This document shows positions 11,150 through 22,675 of a stretch of 64,000 nt of DNA, piece after piece. The DNA is from Prunus persica. Its lineage: Eukaryota; Streptophyta; Magnoliopsida; Rosales; Rosaceae. Position 1 is the stretch's first letter. Each line of letters opens with the position of its first letter. The stretch lies in assembly GCF_000346465.2 (NCBI RefSeq), contig NC_034013.1, positions 5,005,791 to 5,069,790 of the forward strand. Direction: 5' to 3'. The notes beneath the pieces were generated by a model that ran no database searches, was not told the origin of the DNA, and worked only from the letters and a program-made list of their open reading frames with translations. The position numbers were made by a program, and so were the translations under genes.

Positions 11150-14100
11150 CAGCTACGCAGCAACACAGTGAGTTTGGATTGGGAGAGGTCAGAGCTATTT
11201 TCGGTAATTTATAATTATATTGTTCATTTTAGGGAACAAAAAAAGAAAGTCATATTCGGTGGTCTTCGTAATTTGCTGATTTTACCACTTTTGTCTTCAT
11301 ATTTTCAATTTTGTTAATTTTATGTTTATAGTTTCCAATTCGAAACAAAAATCAAAGAAGAGGAGGGAGAAGAAAGCTCGAAGAATGAAGAATCAACTTG
11401 CGAATATTTTTCGTACAGAAATTTGCTCAGACAGTCCACTCCACTCAAATTCCTCCTCATTCACCCAAATTTGAACTAAAAGATGCAAATTTTTTCAAAA
11501 CCCTAAGCTCCAAAATTGCACCTAAATAAATGGCAAGAGGTTTAGCATGTGTTTTACCGTTACATAGCTCAAGTAGACTGAAATACCCTTCCACGTGGTC
11601 AAAGCTTAATGAAATTAGGAGGAATTTTACAAAAATTGAAATGTGCCATTGAATTGCTCAAAATTGAAAGTACTGAGACCAAATGATAAAAATGACAAAC
11701 AACAATGACCAAAAGTAAATTTTTACCTTGATTTTATTACCAAATAAAAAATAAAAATAGAAAATAGAAAATAGAAAAGTAATAAAACAATAAATATCTT
11801 TTTTAGTTGTGTGATTTAGATCCAGTGGGTCCCAAGGTAAATGTTTGATTATTTTGACTTGAGATGGTGGAGATGACACGAGAGAGATAAGAAATAGGAG
11901 TAGGAGCTAATTAATCAGATTAGTTTTGGTTGGACATGCATGGTTGCTGGGTTTTGGGTTTGAAGGACTGGTTTAGCGGTCGGTCAAATTAAGAAGCAAT
12001 TGGTCTAATAATAAGCATCCAAATTGATGAGAGGGACCTTTGAGAAAATGCATTAGAAATGATAAAGACAGACAGACAGAGAGAGAGCGACTAAACGACA
12101 GTGAAGAAAAGTTTTGTTTTAGGTAGGGGGTCGGTTCTAAGAATTTGGAGGTCCTGTGAAAAAAATAAAGGAAAGGGAAAATTGAATTGTAAACGAATAC
12201 AATCAGTACAAAAAACCTAATCGTATAGGCTATAGGCCGAGCCTGATTTTAAGAAGGGAGACCACATTTATATACCATCTTTCTTCTTCCTCTCTTCTTC
12301 AAGACAAAAAAGAAAGACTTTCTTTACTTTTAAAAAAATTTAATATGCTGGTCCATGTAGTACTTGTCGTGTCATGGGTTACCGAATCTCTTGTCGGCTA
12401 GAGGGACGGAGGGTATGGAATTGTAGTGAAACCAAAGTTCCGTGTACAAAAATGACAAGAAATGAAATGCTGAAATTCGGTAAACTTCCGGATAGTAACG
12501 TGAAAATTTAGCAAGAATAAAATTTACCCCATCGTAGCACATAACAAGTTCATAATTGCATTAGAAAGTTAACAATAAAAGAAAAGGAAAAAAGTTAGGA
12601 AGATGAGCGAGGCAAACATGAAACAAACTCAAAGGGGGCACAAAACACAAAAGCAGACAAAACAAACACTTTGCTAAGACAAGAGTCAGAGGGATGCCAT
12701 GCAAGAGCAGTGGTTCTATTGCAAGGGGGCTTCTTGAATTTCACAGTAGCAAGTCTGCACCTGATTGTTTGTCTCACACCATATGCAGTAGACTGCAAGA
12801 ACAACACTAGGCTTCTTGCTGATATTGGAAATAATCCTTACCAGCTTTAGAAACCATATGAACATAATGGTGCCAAGATGTAGAGAGCCATGTAGAGCCA
12901 CATTTGGTCATTAATTGCCTCCATATCCCCTCACCATAGGTCCATAAAAATAAAAATAAAAGGTGGCCAGGTCGAAAGGAACATGAGTAGGACTAGGAGA
13001 ATAGATTTGCATTCAACGCCCTCTAGTAGTCACCCTTAGTATGGACTGAAGAAATCAAAAAAGCTTAACCAAAGTACTCCCTGATTGTATGTATAACTGA
13101 ATCACATTCCAAGTAAATGCAGAAGGGGAGCAAGGGGGGAAATGCCATTTGATAAAATCAGCACGACAAGCATCAGGTTGATAAGAAGGCAGATTAGTTT
13201 GGATATCCACTCGGATATAACCAAAAACCAGCTCCACACCCTCCCCCGCCCTGTTTTTGAACCTTTAGATGAATGGTTGAGAATTGAGATCTATTGAAAT
13301 GTATCTCACCCATTATGTATTTTAGCTGTTCATATCTGATCTAACATTAGGAAAAAATAAATAAATAAGCCTCACTTAAGAACCTTTTCAAAGAATACTA
13401 TAAAAAAAAACATAAGAATCTATGAGTATTGCAAGAAAGTTGATAGGCCTCAAAACTCTCTGACAGAAAGTCCTTCGAATATGGAAAGGATTGCTCAACC
13501 CTGCTTGAACTATAAATTGCTCATTATCAGAATCAACTGAGATTTTGGCAAGCCACCAGATGTATGATAAAATCAAGGTCACCCTGTTGTGGTCCCTCTC
13601 AGCTTTCACATCTCTTATTTCTCTGCCTTCTGTTCTATGAAGATTCCAGAAAGAATCAAATATCTTCTCAATGGGTTCAGTCACTGGAATTTCATTGTAC
13701 ACGACTGAAAACAATCTCAAACTGTTCCATGATCTAGTAAATACAAATTCTTATTAGTCAATGCTGGCCTAGAACACAAAACTCATATCATTTCATTAGT
13801 TTCTAAGACGTCACTGATATCACCACTAATTCATCAGTTTTTACCTTTTTTACATAGTTTTAACCCAAATATACGTACCAGGGTCACCACTATTTCATTT
13901 CTAAGATGCGATTCCGTCAATCTTTACAAAGTTTTGACCCAAATATACGTACCTAAGTTTGTTTTCACTGCGAACATTAAGTCACCTAAAAACTCTTCAG
14001 ATATGCCTTGTTAATTCATTGCTACTATATTACACATAAAAAGGGGGTAAGTTGTCAGCCTCAAATGGGAGAAAGAGGCCGAGATTTATCGGAAACCATA

Positions 14101-14400
14101 TTTTGTTATTTATTTTTCATTGCTCTTTAAGTCCCTCTAGCATCAGGGAGCATCAGAAATTCTAATCCAGTAAAAACCAACGAGAAACCATGTGGTTTAT
14201 ACACATGATATTGGATGAAACCTTATAGCATTACAACTTTTATATCAAACCGTATAACTTGGTTTTTATTCGTAAAAGAAGAATTCAGTTACAACTATCA
14301 TATGTTTGTAATGGCAATCACCAAATGCCATAGGAATTATGATATGAAATTGCAATAGAATCAAACATAGGCAATGATTCTCAATTTGAATAGAAAAAAC
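11150..14400. other. Intergenic between VPS55 and maMYB
   Basis: No gene supported. It contains a (GACA)n/(GA)n tract near 12067-12090 and AT-rich filler. A 110-codon minus frame at 13388-13720 has no recognisable domain. The part next to 14485 is probably maMYB 3' UTR. Confidence 0.5.
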
Positions 14401-14484
14401 AAAGAAATCAATGAATCATCAAATTACCTCCTCAATGCAAAATGCATATCCAATTCCAAATCAGACAATCTTCCCTTGCTTCAT

Positions 14485-15456
14485 CTACTCTTCTGTTGAA
14501 GCCTTGGAGCTCCGAAAACCCTTCTTCAACTCGGCAACTCTCTTCATACAAGCCGCCTTCGACTTCCCAGGCACAGCAGCTGCAACCTTCTCCCACCTCA
14601 TCGACACATCCTTGGGAAACGCCTTCAGGGCATTGAGCAATGCAATGTCTTCAGTTGAAGCCCAACTCACCCCACCACCATTGCTCTCTTTCTTCACTTC
14701 ACCATTTTCCACCACCAACTCATCACCCAAGTCTTGACTCTCACTCTCGATTTTCTTGTCATTGGGCTTACGCTTCTTCAAAAACTCTGCATAAGAATCT
14801 GAATCAGTCACTTTCTTCTCTCCCAATTCTTTGGCCTTCTTGATCACACTCTCCACCTTATGCTTTCCCCGAAACGACTCGGAAATAACCTCCCACCGTC
14901 TCAGCTTCCCTACCGGGTACTTCAAGAGCAGTTTCTTCAAAAACTCAACATCCTCTTCAACCCACTCCGTCTCTTCATCAAACACCATAGACCCATTACC
15001 ATTACCTTCGGAAACCTCACGCTTTTTCTCTTCTCTCACAGGCCCATTAACAGTTTCGGCCACCGGTGTCGAATCTGTGCCCAATTCATCAAATCGACGC
15101 GGCTTTGATCTCTTTTGAGACACCCTCTTCTTCGATTCCTCCTCTACTTGGGTTGTGATTTCAGGGAGGTCGAGGATTTGGCCGTGACCGACGCTGATGT
15201 CACCACCGGTGACTGAAGCGGGAGCGAAGGGGCCGACGAGGATGGAGAGAGCAACCCAGATGAGGAGAGATTGGTAGGGTTCGGATTGGAGGAAGAAGAA
15301 GGAGAGACCCAGTAATAGAATTGAGAGTAATATTGTAAAGGCAATGAATGGTTTGTTGAGATTCTTGTAATGGGGTTCTGGGTCTGTGGCTGAAGAAGCC
15401 ACTGCTTTCGATTGGAAGAGGAACCTTGGCCTTGCGTCCTCGTCCAAAAACTCCAT
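14485..15456 (-). CDS. maMYB: Membrane-anchored MYB/SANT protein (maMYB type)
   Basis: A single-exon frame of 323 residues. Two hydrophobic segments near the N-terminus (about residues 37-56, FIAFTILLSILLLGLSFFFL, and 62-80) would anchor it in a membrane. A basic linker with KKRVSQKRSKPRR could be a nuclear signal. Two SANT/MYB-like repeats follow. One is around 165-215 (WVEEDVEFLKKLLLKYPVGK, RRWEVISESF). The second is around 265-318 (WASTEDIALLNALKAFPKD, RWEKVAAAVPGKSKAACMKR) and carries the regular Trp spacing. This order is that of Arabidopsis maMYB (At5g45420), an ER-anchored MYB factor reported to affect root hair growth. The gene is divergent from the PPR gene, 209 bp away. Confidence 0.9.
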   Translation of the reverse strand: MEFLDEDARPRFLFQSKAVASSATDPEPHYKNLNKPFIAFTILLSILLLGLSFFFLQSEPYQSLLIWVALSILVGPFAPASVTGGDISVGHGQILDLPEITTQVEEESKKRVSQKRSKPRRFDELGTDSTPVAETVNGPVREEKKREVSEGNGNGSMVFDEETEWVEEDVEFLKKLLLKYPVGKLRRWEVISESFRGKHKVESVIKKAKELGEKKVTDSDSYAEFLKKRKPNDKKIESESQDLGDELVVENGEVKKESNGGGVSWASTEDIALLNALKAFPKDVSMRWEKVAAAVPGKSKAACMKRVAELKKGFRSSKASTEE

Positions 15457-15665
15457 CGTTGGATCTCAGAGCTAAGCTAAACAGAGAGCCTCATATATAT
15501 AGTAGTCCATGTAGGTTCAAAAAGTCATATGTGACGGCGTCGTTTATGTGACTTACAGCCACACTCAAAGTCGTATAACTTGGGGGGCTGTCATTTCTTT
15601 TCATTTTTACTTGGGTCCTTAAAGTTGAAGCCTTTAGAAACTGTTAACTTTTTGAAAACCAGTTA
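15457..15665. promoter_or_regulatory. Shared bidirectional promoter, maMYB/PPR
   Basis: The two start codons are separated by only 209 bp. A TATATATA run at 15492-15500 lies ~40 bp upstream of the maMYB ATG, on the minus-strand side. No clear TATA box faces the PPR gene. A near-palindromic GACGGCGTCGTTTATG lies in the middle (~15533-15548). Confidence 0.6.
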
Positions 15666-17924
15666 ATGCGCGCCTCATTTTGCCGACCCCTCTGTTTTAC
15701 CTTCTCAGAAACCTTAGTCAAACTTCGATGCTTTGATTTATATTGCCGATGTTATGAAACCCAGATTGCATTTTCAAGAACCCATAATGCAAAACTCACT
15801 TCTGATGATTCACAGCTTCTTCATTGTCTTTCCCAAAATCTATTTGGAGAGGCACGCAAGCTGCTTGAGAAATTGCCTGCAAGAAATAGCCATGGCCGTG
15901 TTGTTCACTGGACTTCTTTGCTTACAAAATACTCGAGAAGTGGTTGCGTTGATGAGGCTCGGATGCTCTTTGAGATCATGCCAGAGAGGAACATTGTGAC
16001 TTATAATGCGATGTTGTCAGGGTATGTCCAATCTGGGAGGTTGAATGAGGGCTGGCGGTTCTTTGAGGAGATGCCAGAGAGAAATGTTGTATCGTGGACT
16101 TCAGTGCTCTGTGGGTTAGCAGATGCGGGGAGGATTGATGAGGCGCGGGGATTGTTTGATGCGATGCCAGAGAGGAATGTTGTTTCTTGGAATTCCATGA
16201 TTGCTGGGTTGATTAGGAATGGGGATTTGGATGGAGCAAGGCGGGTTTTTGAGCAAATGCCGATGAAGAATGTTGTTTCTTGGAATGCCATGATTTCTGG
16301 GTATGCTGAGCATTGTAGAATGGAAGAAGCAAGAGTGTTATTTGATGAGATGGTGGATCGGAATGTGATTACGTGGACTAGCATGATATCTGGTTACTGT
16401 AGGTCTGGTAATGTGGATGAGGGCTATTCTTTGTTTCAAAAAATGCCTGAGAGGAATGTTGTTTCTTGGACAGCCATGATTGGTGGCTTTGCTTGGAATG
16501 GCTTCTATAAAGAAGCTCTATCACTATTTCTTAAATTGAAGGGGAACTGTGACACAAAACCGAATGGAGAGACCTTTATATCGCTTGTATATGCTTGTGC
16601 AGGTATTGATGTGCCTAATCTTGGCAAGCAACTACATGCTCAGTTGATTGTGAACGGTTGGGAGTATGATGATTATGATGGCAGATTATCAAAGAGCCTC
16701 ATTCACATGTACTCAGCCTTTGGTATCATGAATTCTGCGTACTTTATTTTTATCAAGAATTCAAGTAATTGTACAGCTCAGTCTTGCAATTCCATGATTA
16801 ATGGTTACATACAGATTGGACAGCTAGCCCGGGCTCAACATTTCTTTGACAATCTACCTATCCGAGACAAGATCTCTTGGACGTCTATGATCACTGGGTA
16901 TTTTAGTGTTGGACAAGTATCAAAGGCTTGTTATCTTTTCCAGATCATGCCAGATAGAGATGCAGTTGCATGGACAGCGATGATTTCGGGGCACATCCAA
17001 AATGAGCTTTTTGCAGAAGCTACCGATTTCTTTTCAGAAATGAGGTCAGAAGGTGTTTCGCCTCTAAATTCAACATATTCAGTTCTTCTTGGAGCTGCTG
17101 GTGCAATGGCATATCTTGATCCTGGGAGACAGTTCCACGGCCTGCTGATAAAAACACAATATGAATCTGACTTGTTTATTAACAACTCACTGATTTCCAT
17201 GTATGCAAAATGTGGGGAGATAGATGACGCTTACCGTGCATTCTCAAACATGAGTTTGCGGGATTTGATTTCATGGAATTCCATGATCATGGGGTTCTCA
17301 GACCATGGACATGCGAATGAGACTCTGAAGATCTATGAATGCATGGTGAAATCTGGGACCCGCCCAAATTCTGTCACTTTTTTGGGCATACTATCAGCAT
17401 GTAGCCATGCAGGGCTTGTCCACAGAGGGTGGGAGTTTTTCAATGCCATGAGTAATATTTATGCAATTCAACCAGCTTTGGAGCATTATGTTTGTATGGT
17501 TAATCTTCTGGGCAGAGCTGGGAAGGTAAAAGAAGCAGAAGAATTCGTTTCAAGGCTACCTTTCAAATCAGATCATGCTGTTTTGGGGGCATTGCTTGGT
17601 GTATGCGGGTTTGGTGAAACAAATGCTGAGGTTGCTAGGTATGCAGCCAAACAACTCCTGGAGCTGGATCCTTTAAATGCACCTGCCCATGTGGTGCTTT
17701 GTAACATATATGCCGCTAATGGTCAGCATATTGAGGAAAAATTGCTGAGAAGGGAGATGGGATTGAAAGGAGTGAGAAAGGTTCCTGGATGCAGTTGGAT
17801 TGTGCTGCAAGGAAGAGTTAATGTCTTCCTCTCAGGAGATAAATTACTTTCACAAGTGGATGAGATGCTATCACTTGTATTTGGGACTATTGGTCAGAAT
17901 CATAAGATGGGTAGAAATATGTGA
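15666..17924 (+). CDS. Pentatricopeptide repeat protein, PLS/E class
   Basis: Intronless, 752 residues, as usual for plant PPR genes. The N-terminus (first ~45 residues) is rich in Arg, Ser, Cys and Phe and poor in acidic residues, consistent with a mitochondrial transit peptide. From about residue 75 there are tandem PPR units with a strong ...MPERN-VVSW..MI.G rhythm: eight nearly regular ~31-residue S-type units, then longer P-L-S triplets. The end carries an E domain (GVRKVPGCSWI.LQGRVNVFLSGD) and no DYW domain. E-class PLS proteins act in organelle RNA editing or processing. The repeat order and end resemble Arabidopsis At1g32415. That gene sits next to VPS55 (At1g32410) in Arabidopsis, so gene order also supports the match. 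Confidence 0.92.
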   Translation: MRASFCRPLCFTFSETLVKLRCFDLYCRCYETQIAFSRTHNAKLTSDDSQLLHCLSQNLFGEARKLLEKLPARNSHGRVVHWTSLLTKYSRSGCVDEARMLFEIMPERNIVTYNAMLSGYVQSGRLNEGWRFFEEMPERNVVSWTSVLCGLADAGRIDEARGLFDAMPERNVVSWNSMIAGLIRNGDLDGARRVFEQMPMKNVVSWNAMISGYAEHCRMEEARVLFDEMVDRNVITWTSMISGYCRSGNVDEGYSLFQKMPERNVVSWTAMIGGFAWNGFYKEALSLFLKLKGNCDTKPNGETFISLVYACAGIDVPNLGKQLHAQLIVNGWEYDDYDGRLSKSLIHMYSAFGIMNSAYFIFIKNSSNCTAQSCNSMINGYIQIGQLARAQHFFDNLPIRDKISWTSMITGYFSVGQVSKACYLFQIMPDRDAVAWTAMISGHIQNELFAEATDFFSEMRSEGVSPLNSTYSVLLGAAGAMAYLDPGRQFHGLLIKTQYESDLFINNSLISMYAKCGEIDDAYRAFSNMSLRDLISWNSMIMGFSDHGHANETLKIYECMVKSGTRPNSVTFLGILSACSHAGLVHRGWEFFNAMSNIYAIQPALEHYVCMVNLLGRAGKVKEAEEFVSRLPFKSDHAVLGALLGVCGFGETNAEVARYAAKQLLELDPLNAPAHVVLCNIYAANGQHIEEKLLRREMGLKGVRKVPGCSWIVLQGRVNVFLSGDKLLSQVDEMLSLVFGTIGQNHKMGRNM

Positions 17925-18683
17925 ATATACAGTTAAAAGAGCTTCATTTGATCAATTCCGGAGGGGATTCGAACTTGGGCCCTCTTCTATCAGTGAAAGA
18001 GGTTCGTTTGATGCAAATTTTTGTAGTTTATTTTACATTTTGAATCCATATTAAACACACCAGGGGATCGTTGATGGTGTTTTTTTTTTTTTTTGGGTGG
18101 TGGTAGTGTTCTCTTGTATTTAATTTATAATGTTTTACTAAAACTTTCTTTGTAGGAAATTCAAATTTCCACACGGATTTCTTTGTTATTTGAAAGAATA
18201 TCCTCAGAGTGGACTAATTGATGCACCAAGTCTTCGCTTTCAGAAGTCTCTGTGGGGCATCTGAGGTTCACGAATTATGCCAATTATGTCATTTGAGGAT
18301 GAGAGCCAATTATGTCACCCAATACCTTCCGATGCCTTAAAAAGTGAGGAATCTAGTCGCAGTCATAATATTAATAAAAAATAAAAGAAGCCTTCATTAA
18401 GAAACTTGTGTGATCATTAAGGGTAAGAGGAACTCTTATTGTATTGATATTGAACATAACTCACACAAAAATATAATAAAAAATTAATAATTTATAGAAT
18501 TTGGTTGAACACTGATGATTACATGAAGGAATTCTGCCAACTAATCCTCTTATTCAAGCATATTCCTATTTGCAAAAGCAAAACATTAATTAATGAAGCA
18601 CAACAAATCAAAACATTTGTGTAACTAAGAAAAATTTATAAATTAGAATATTTGATCTGCTGCATTTGCATGTCTATCTGTAA
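17925..18683. other. Intergenic, PPR to expansin-like gene
   Basis: PPR 3' flank. The stretch 17955-18100 has a box B-like GGGGATTCGAACTTGGGCCC followed by a T-run, resembling a degraded tRNA-derived SINE. Nothing else is recognised. Confidence 0.4.
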
Positions 18684-20219
18684 TTAGTTCACTTGAACTC
18701 CTGAGTCATATGTTTGTCCAACTTTCCAATCTTGTGGTATGTTATTCTCAGGAACAACCCAATTCTCATCACCATCTTCATCACTGAATAGCATCCTTAT
18801 CTGCAAGGGTCCACTTGGGGGTGAGGTAGTCGTCCAAACTGCTCCATAACTCCTGTCCAATAGTTTGCAGGCAAAATTTTGTGTCTGCACATTTTGAAAA
18901 AAAGAATTTTTAATTATGTGATGATGAAGATGACAGAATAAGAATAAAGCAAGTAAAGTTGGTAGCTAAAAGATAAGAACATATGACTTGGATTCATATG
19001 CAGCTCTGAGCTCTCTAATTTCATTTGGTAATTGATCAGAGTAAGAACTGTTTCATCTTTGTTTAATTGCTTTCCTAGTTGAAACTACAACTACTGAGTT
19101 TAATTTGTTATAGCATGATGTGGCCTCCATTTTTGACTCATCTCCACAAGTTTAATAGTGAGGAGAAAATATACCTCACATAGCTGGACAGCTGTGATAT
19201 CGTTCTTCCCTTGCTGGTAATATATTACAAAAGCCAAATAGTGAGGATAATTACTGTTCTCATCAATCTTGATTGTAATATTTTTTCCTGGGTAGCTGCA
19301 TGAAACCCTGTTTTGGGAAGAGAGAGAGAGGGAGAGAGAGAGAGCTACTTGGTTAGTTTCTAGTCATCAAAGTTTGTCATAAATGAATAGCTACATATAT
19401 AGATAAAGGAAACCATGTGTTTGTGTGTGTTTCAATTATACAGATTGTTCTGTTGGGACAATCTTCTCTGTGTAACTATTGATCAGAAGTGATACCACCT
19501 CCTCTGTGTAACTATGAAAATGCCTTATTTCTTCCTCAAAGTTGCTAGGATCTTACCTTCGGTATTCGATATCGACTACTCCAAGGGACAGCAGAGAAGC
19601 AGCTGCATCTGTAGTTTGAGCCATCCGGCCAAAGGCTCGTTTGCTAAGGATGAAGTCCGTGTTGTGACCGGAGCCTTGGTCAGTTATAACCACAGTTGCT
19701 CCTTTGTCTGAGCAATAGAGGCTGTTGGTGCACCTCACCTAGTAAATCATGAGGCAAAAAAATTAATTGATCACAAACACTCAACACTAACACACACACA
19801 CAAACACATATTTTCATGCTTTAGGAGTGCATGCTCACCTGGTAACAAGCACCGCATCCGACTCCATTGCGATAGAGGTCAGAGGCAGCTGAGACATCCC
19901 CTCCATTGATGGTTGCTCCAAATGAACCAAACCCACAAGCACCTACTACAGATCATAACAAAAAAATATTAATTAGTATTAAGCGTACACATAAATCCAC
20001 TACCACATACATAGCATGCCTGCAACATAGAAATCTACTGTTCATTTTGTTTTCTTTAAATAAAAGTCTCTTACTATCTGTTCCTTGCGCTTCAGAATTC
20101 GGATAATAACTTGCCCGAGAATGAACGAAACAGTCACTGCATGTTGCAGCCTCCCCTGGAGTTTGTACTACAAGCAAGACAATGAAAAGGGAAAGTTGAG
20201 ACCACAGAGAGAAAACCAT
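18684..20219 (-). CDS. EXLB1: Expansin-like B protein
   Basis: Five exons with exact phase: 20219-20075, 19942-19839, 19738-19557, 19307-19175 and 18884-18684, giving 254 residues. A signal peptide ([20 protein letters not shown]) is followed by the mature start [16 protein letters not shown]. The domain 1 Cys framework is present ([47 protein letters not shown]). A domain 2/CBM63-like half follows and ends [18 protein letters not shown]. The lack of the catalytic-site HFD of alpha/beta-expansins and the [17 protein letters not shown] features place it in the EXLB group. The product is secreted to the cell wall. EXLB function is poorly known. All Cys positions expected for the group appear to be kept. 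Confidence 0.92.
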
Positions 20220-20320
20220 TATAGGTCCTCACAAGCAAAATGAAATGAGAGCTAGTTTTCTTGCTAGAATTTTATCGCAAGTTGGTGCTACTGCATGAAG
20301 CTATAGCTAAATGGTTAGTG

Positions 20321-20329
20321 TATTTATAG
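20321..20329 (-). promoter_or_regulatory. TATA box of the expansin-like B gene
   Basis: CTATAAATA on the minus strand, ~105 bp upstream of the ATG. This is a suitable distance for a transcription start with a ~70-base leader. Confidence 0.6.
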
Positions 20330-21588
20330 CAAAATATGAAGTCCAACTTCAATTTGGTAAGCCTCACCAACTTTGACATTCTTCTGAAGATTTTTTTTTT
20401 TTTTTTTTTTTTTTTCTGAATGAGTGGAATTCTGTTACTTGCCTTTGTCGGCTACCTTCCTAGCCATATTTATTTACTTGATGTAGAATATTATTGTGGA
20501 AAGCCTCTTTCTCATCTTTCAAATGTGATAGTGATTTTTCTTTCCTTGTTGAATTCTGTGGTATTAAATTATCAAAAAGTCATTGGATCCAAGTTTGTGC
20601 TATTTTCTTTGTTTCAGTCTAAATATGTTTGCAGTGTTATTAATTCATCAATTTCTCAAGTCAGAAGCAGAAAAGTATGAATTTGTGGATAAGCATGTAT
20701 ATAAGATGAGAAACATTTGATTCTCACAACTTGAGCTGATTTTTTTTATTGATTTGACCATGATAGGTTTTGTTGACACTGGCATACCTAAAACCAGAGA
20801 GGGGTCAAAATCAAAGATTGAGATTTGAGACTTTTGAATAGAATTTCCTTGAATTGGAATTACAAGGCAAAGTTAGGTGTTTTGGCACTAGATTAACCCC
20901 TTACGTTAGGCATCTCAAGTTTCCCACCTAGTACTGGTTTTGATTTGAGGCACATGGGCTGTGATTTTATTTTGGGTGTTAGGAAGTTCTTAGGAAACAC
21001 CCTTCATTCATATGTATTGAACAAAGATGGCCCAAGCTACAAAAGTTGTTTGCAATTACAGTTTAGTGTATAATAAGCACAGTGGATCACTATTTAATTG
21101 ATGGTAATTATTAGATAGCAGTAATATATTTGTCAAAGTATAGTTTCTTAATTAAAGATGTCTTTTTATCTTGAAGTTCACTTCAAGCATGCCTCTCCTT
21201 CCAAGTTGATCCTGAATATAATTTTCTATCAAGTTATTTTATAGCATGACAGTACGGAAGACGAAATAGTTCATAAGCAGACTCGGGAATTTTTTAACGG
21301 AGGTGCAACTTCGGTCAAGATTTATAAAATAAAATAAAAAATAAAAAAATAAGCGCAGCAGCAAACTGACTTCGTTTAGACTTTTCGTCGAACACTTAGA
21401 ATGCACCTTCCAGGCTGAGTAGAGGTGCAATATGCATCACCTACAATGGTTTTTCCGGTAATGAGTGCCTTAATAGGTGGTTCAGATGTATATCCCCAAA
21501 GAGAATTGCGAGACAATCTAATATGTAAATCATTGGATATGTTGTGTTTTAAACTCTCGATCGAAATCATATAAATTCTAATTTCTAA
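20330..21588. other. Intergenic
   Basis: Contains a ~24-base T-run (20392-20415) and AT-rich DNA. No gene recognised. Confidence 0.4.
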
Positions 21589-21596
21589 TTTTAATA

Positions 21597-22537
21597 GAGT
21601 TTTTCTATTTAAACCCTGCACTTCTGTTTGTTCACCCCATATTTTAAGTTCATCCCAACATTTAATTCAAATTTTCACAATTTCTAAGTAAACCTCATTG
21701 TCTTCCCAAACTACCCATAAATACACACCAATGAGAAAAAATAATTTAAAAAAACTCAACAACCTCATACCCCACTTTCTCCTTCTGTGTAGTGTTATGT
21801 CGAGCAGAAGTAGCCGGAGCCCTTTTCCGGGTGTTTGGTGCGGCAGGAGTTTTAGGCACCTCAGTCTTTTCTTGGTCCATCTCTTCTGAAACAGCTCTCC
21901 TCATTCTTTTCTTAGGGTTCCATCAATTTTCACAGCCACACTAGGCTCAAGCCACCCATTTTTATCTCAGTCGTCCAGAACCAAATGAAAACAAATTGCA
22001 TAATTAACGCTACGAATTTAATCACCTAAGTTAGTAATTACTAGAATCCTTAAGAACATAAATAAAATAAAAACTAATGCAACAAGAAAAAATAAAATAA
22101 ATACTTAACGTAACCTCTAAAAACCCATTTGCACAAATACAATTAACAATCACCAAGAACCCATATGATAAGAACCCCAAAAAAAAGGAAAATGTAACAA
22201 AAATTTGAAGAAATATTGAACCAACTACTGAGGATGGTGATAGAATTACAAGTGGGTATCTTTATGTATTCATGAATGACAAATGAAGAGCAGTCATGAG
22301 AGAGCTTGATGATTGCCTGGACTTTGCAGGCAGTGGTTTTTATTTTTTTGTTGTTGATAGCAGTGAATTATGTTCTTAATTTGAGCAATCAGCAACCAAA
22401 GAAAAGTACCTGGTGTAAACACAATAATAAATTGGATGTTCTTTTTTGTCTTTTTACACAATAATAAAACTTAAAAGCTTAATGATTTAAGTATTTGAGT
22501 GAACAAAGAAAAGTATAGGGTTTAAATAGAAAAACTC
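21597..22537. mobile_element. Non-autonomous DNA transposon, 941 bp, 8-bp TSD
   Basis: The ends are perfect inverted repeats for the first 21 bases (GAGTTTTTCTATTTAAACCC plus one) and imperfect for about 20 more. The element is flanked by perfect 8-bp direct repeats TTTTAATA (21589-21596 and 22538-22545). An 8-bp duplication fits hAT, although the GAG start and longer terminal repeat also resemble Mutator-like elements. No transposase is present. Inside, a minus-strand frame around 21903-21760 reads like coding sequence (RRAVSEEMDQEKTEVPKTPA, then basic RKR), possibly a captured exon. Confidence 0.8.
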
Positions 22538-22675
22538 TTTTAATATATAGACCAAAAGACATTTTTTGTCCCTGTAGTTTGTTTATTTTTCACTTTTAGC
22601 CCCTACAGTTTCAATTTGATCAATTATGCCCTTATAGTTTCATAATTATAGCAATTTAAGGACAAGTGACAAATT

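Noticed and set aside
13388..13720. 110-codon minus-strand frame
   Set aside because: No recognisable motif, no splice partners. Probably chance.
16001..16384. 127-codon minus-strand frame
   Set aside because: Antisense shadow of the PPR repeats.
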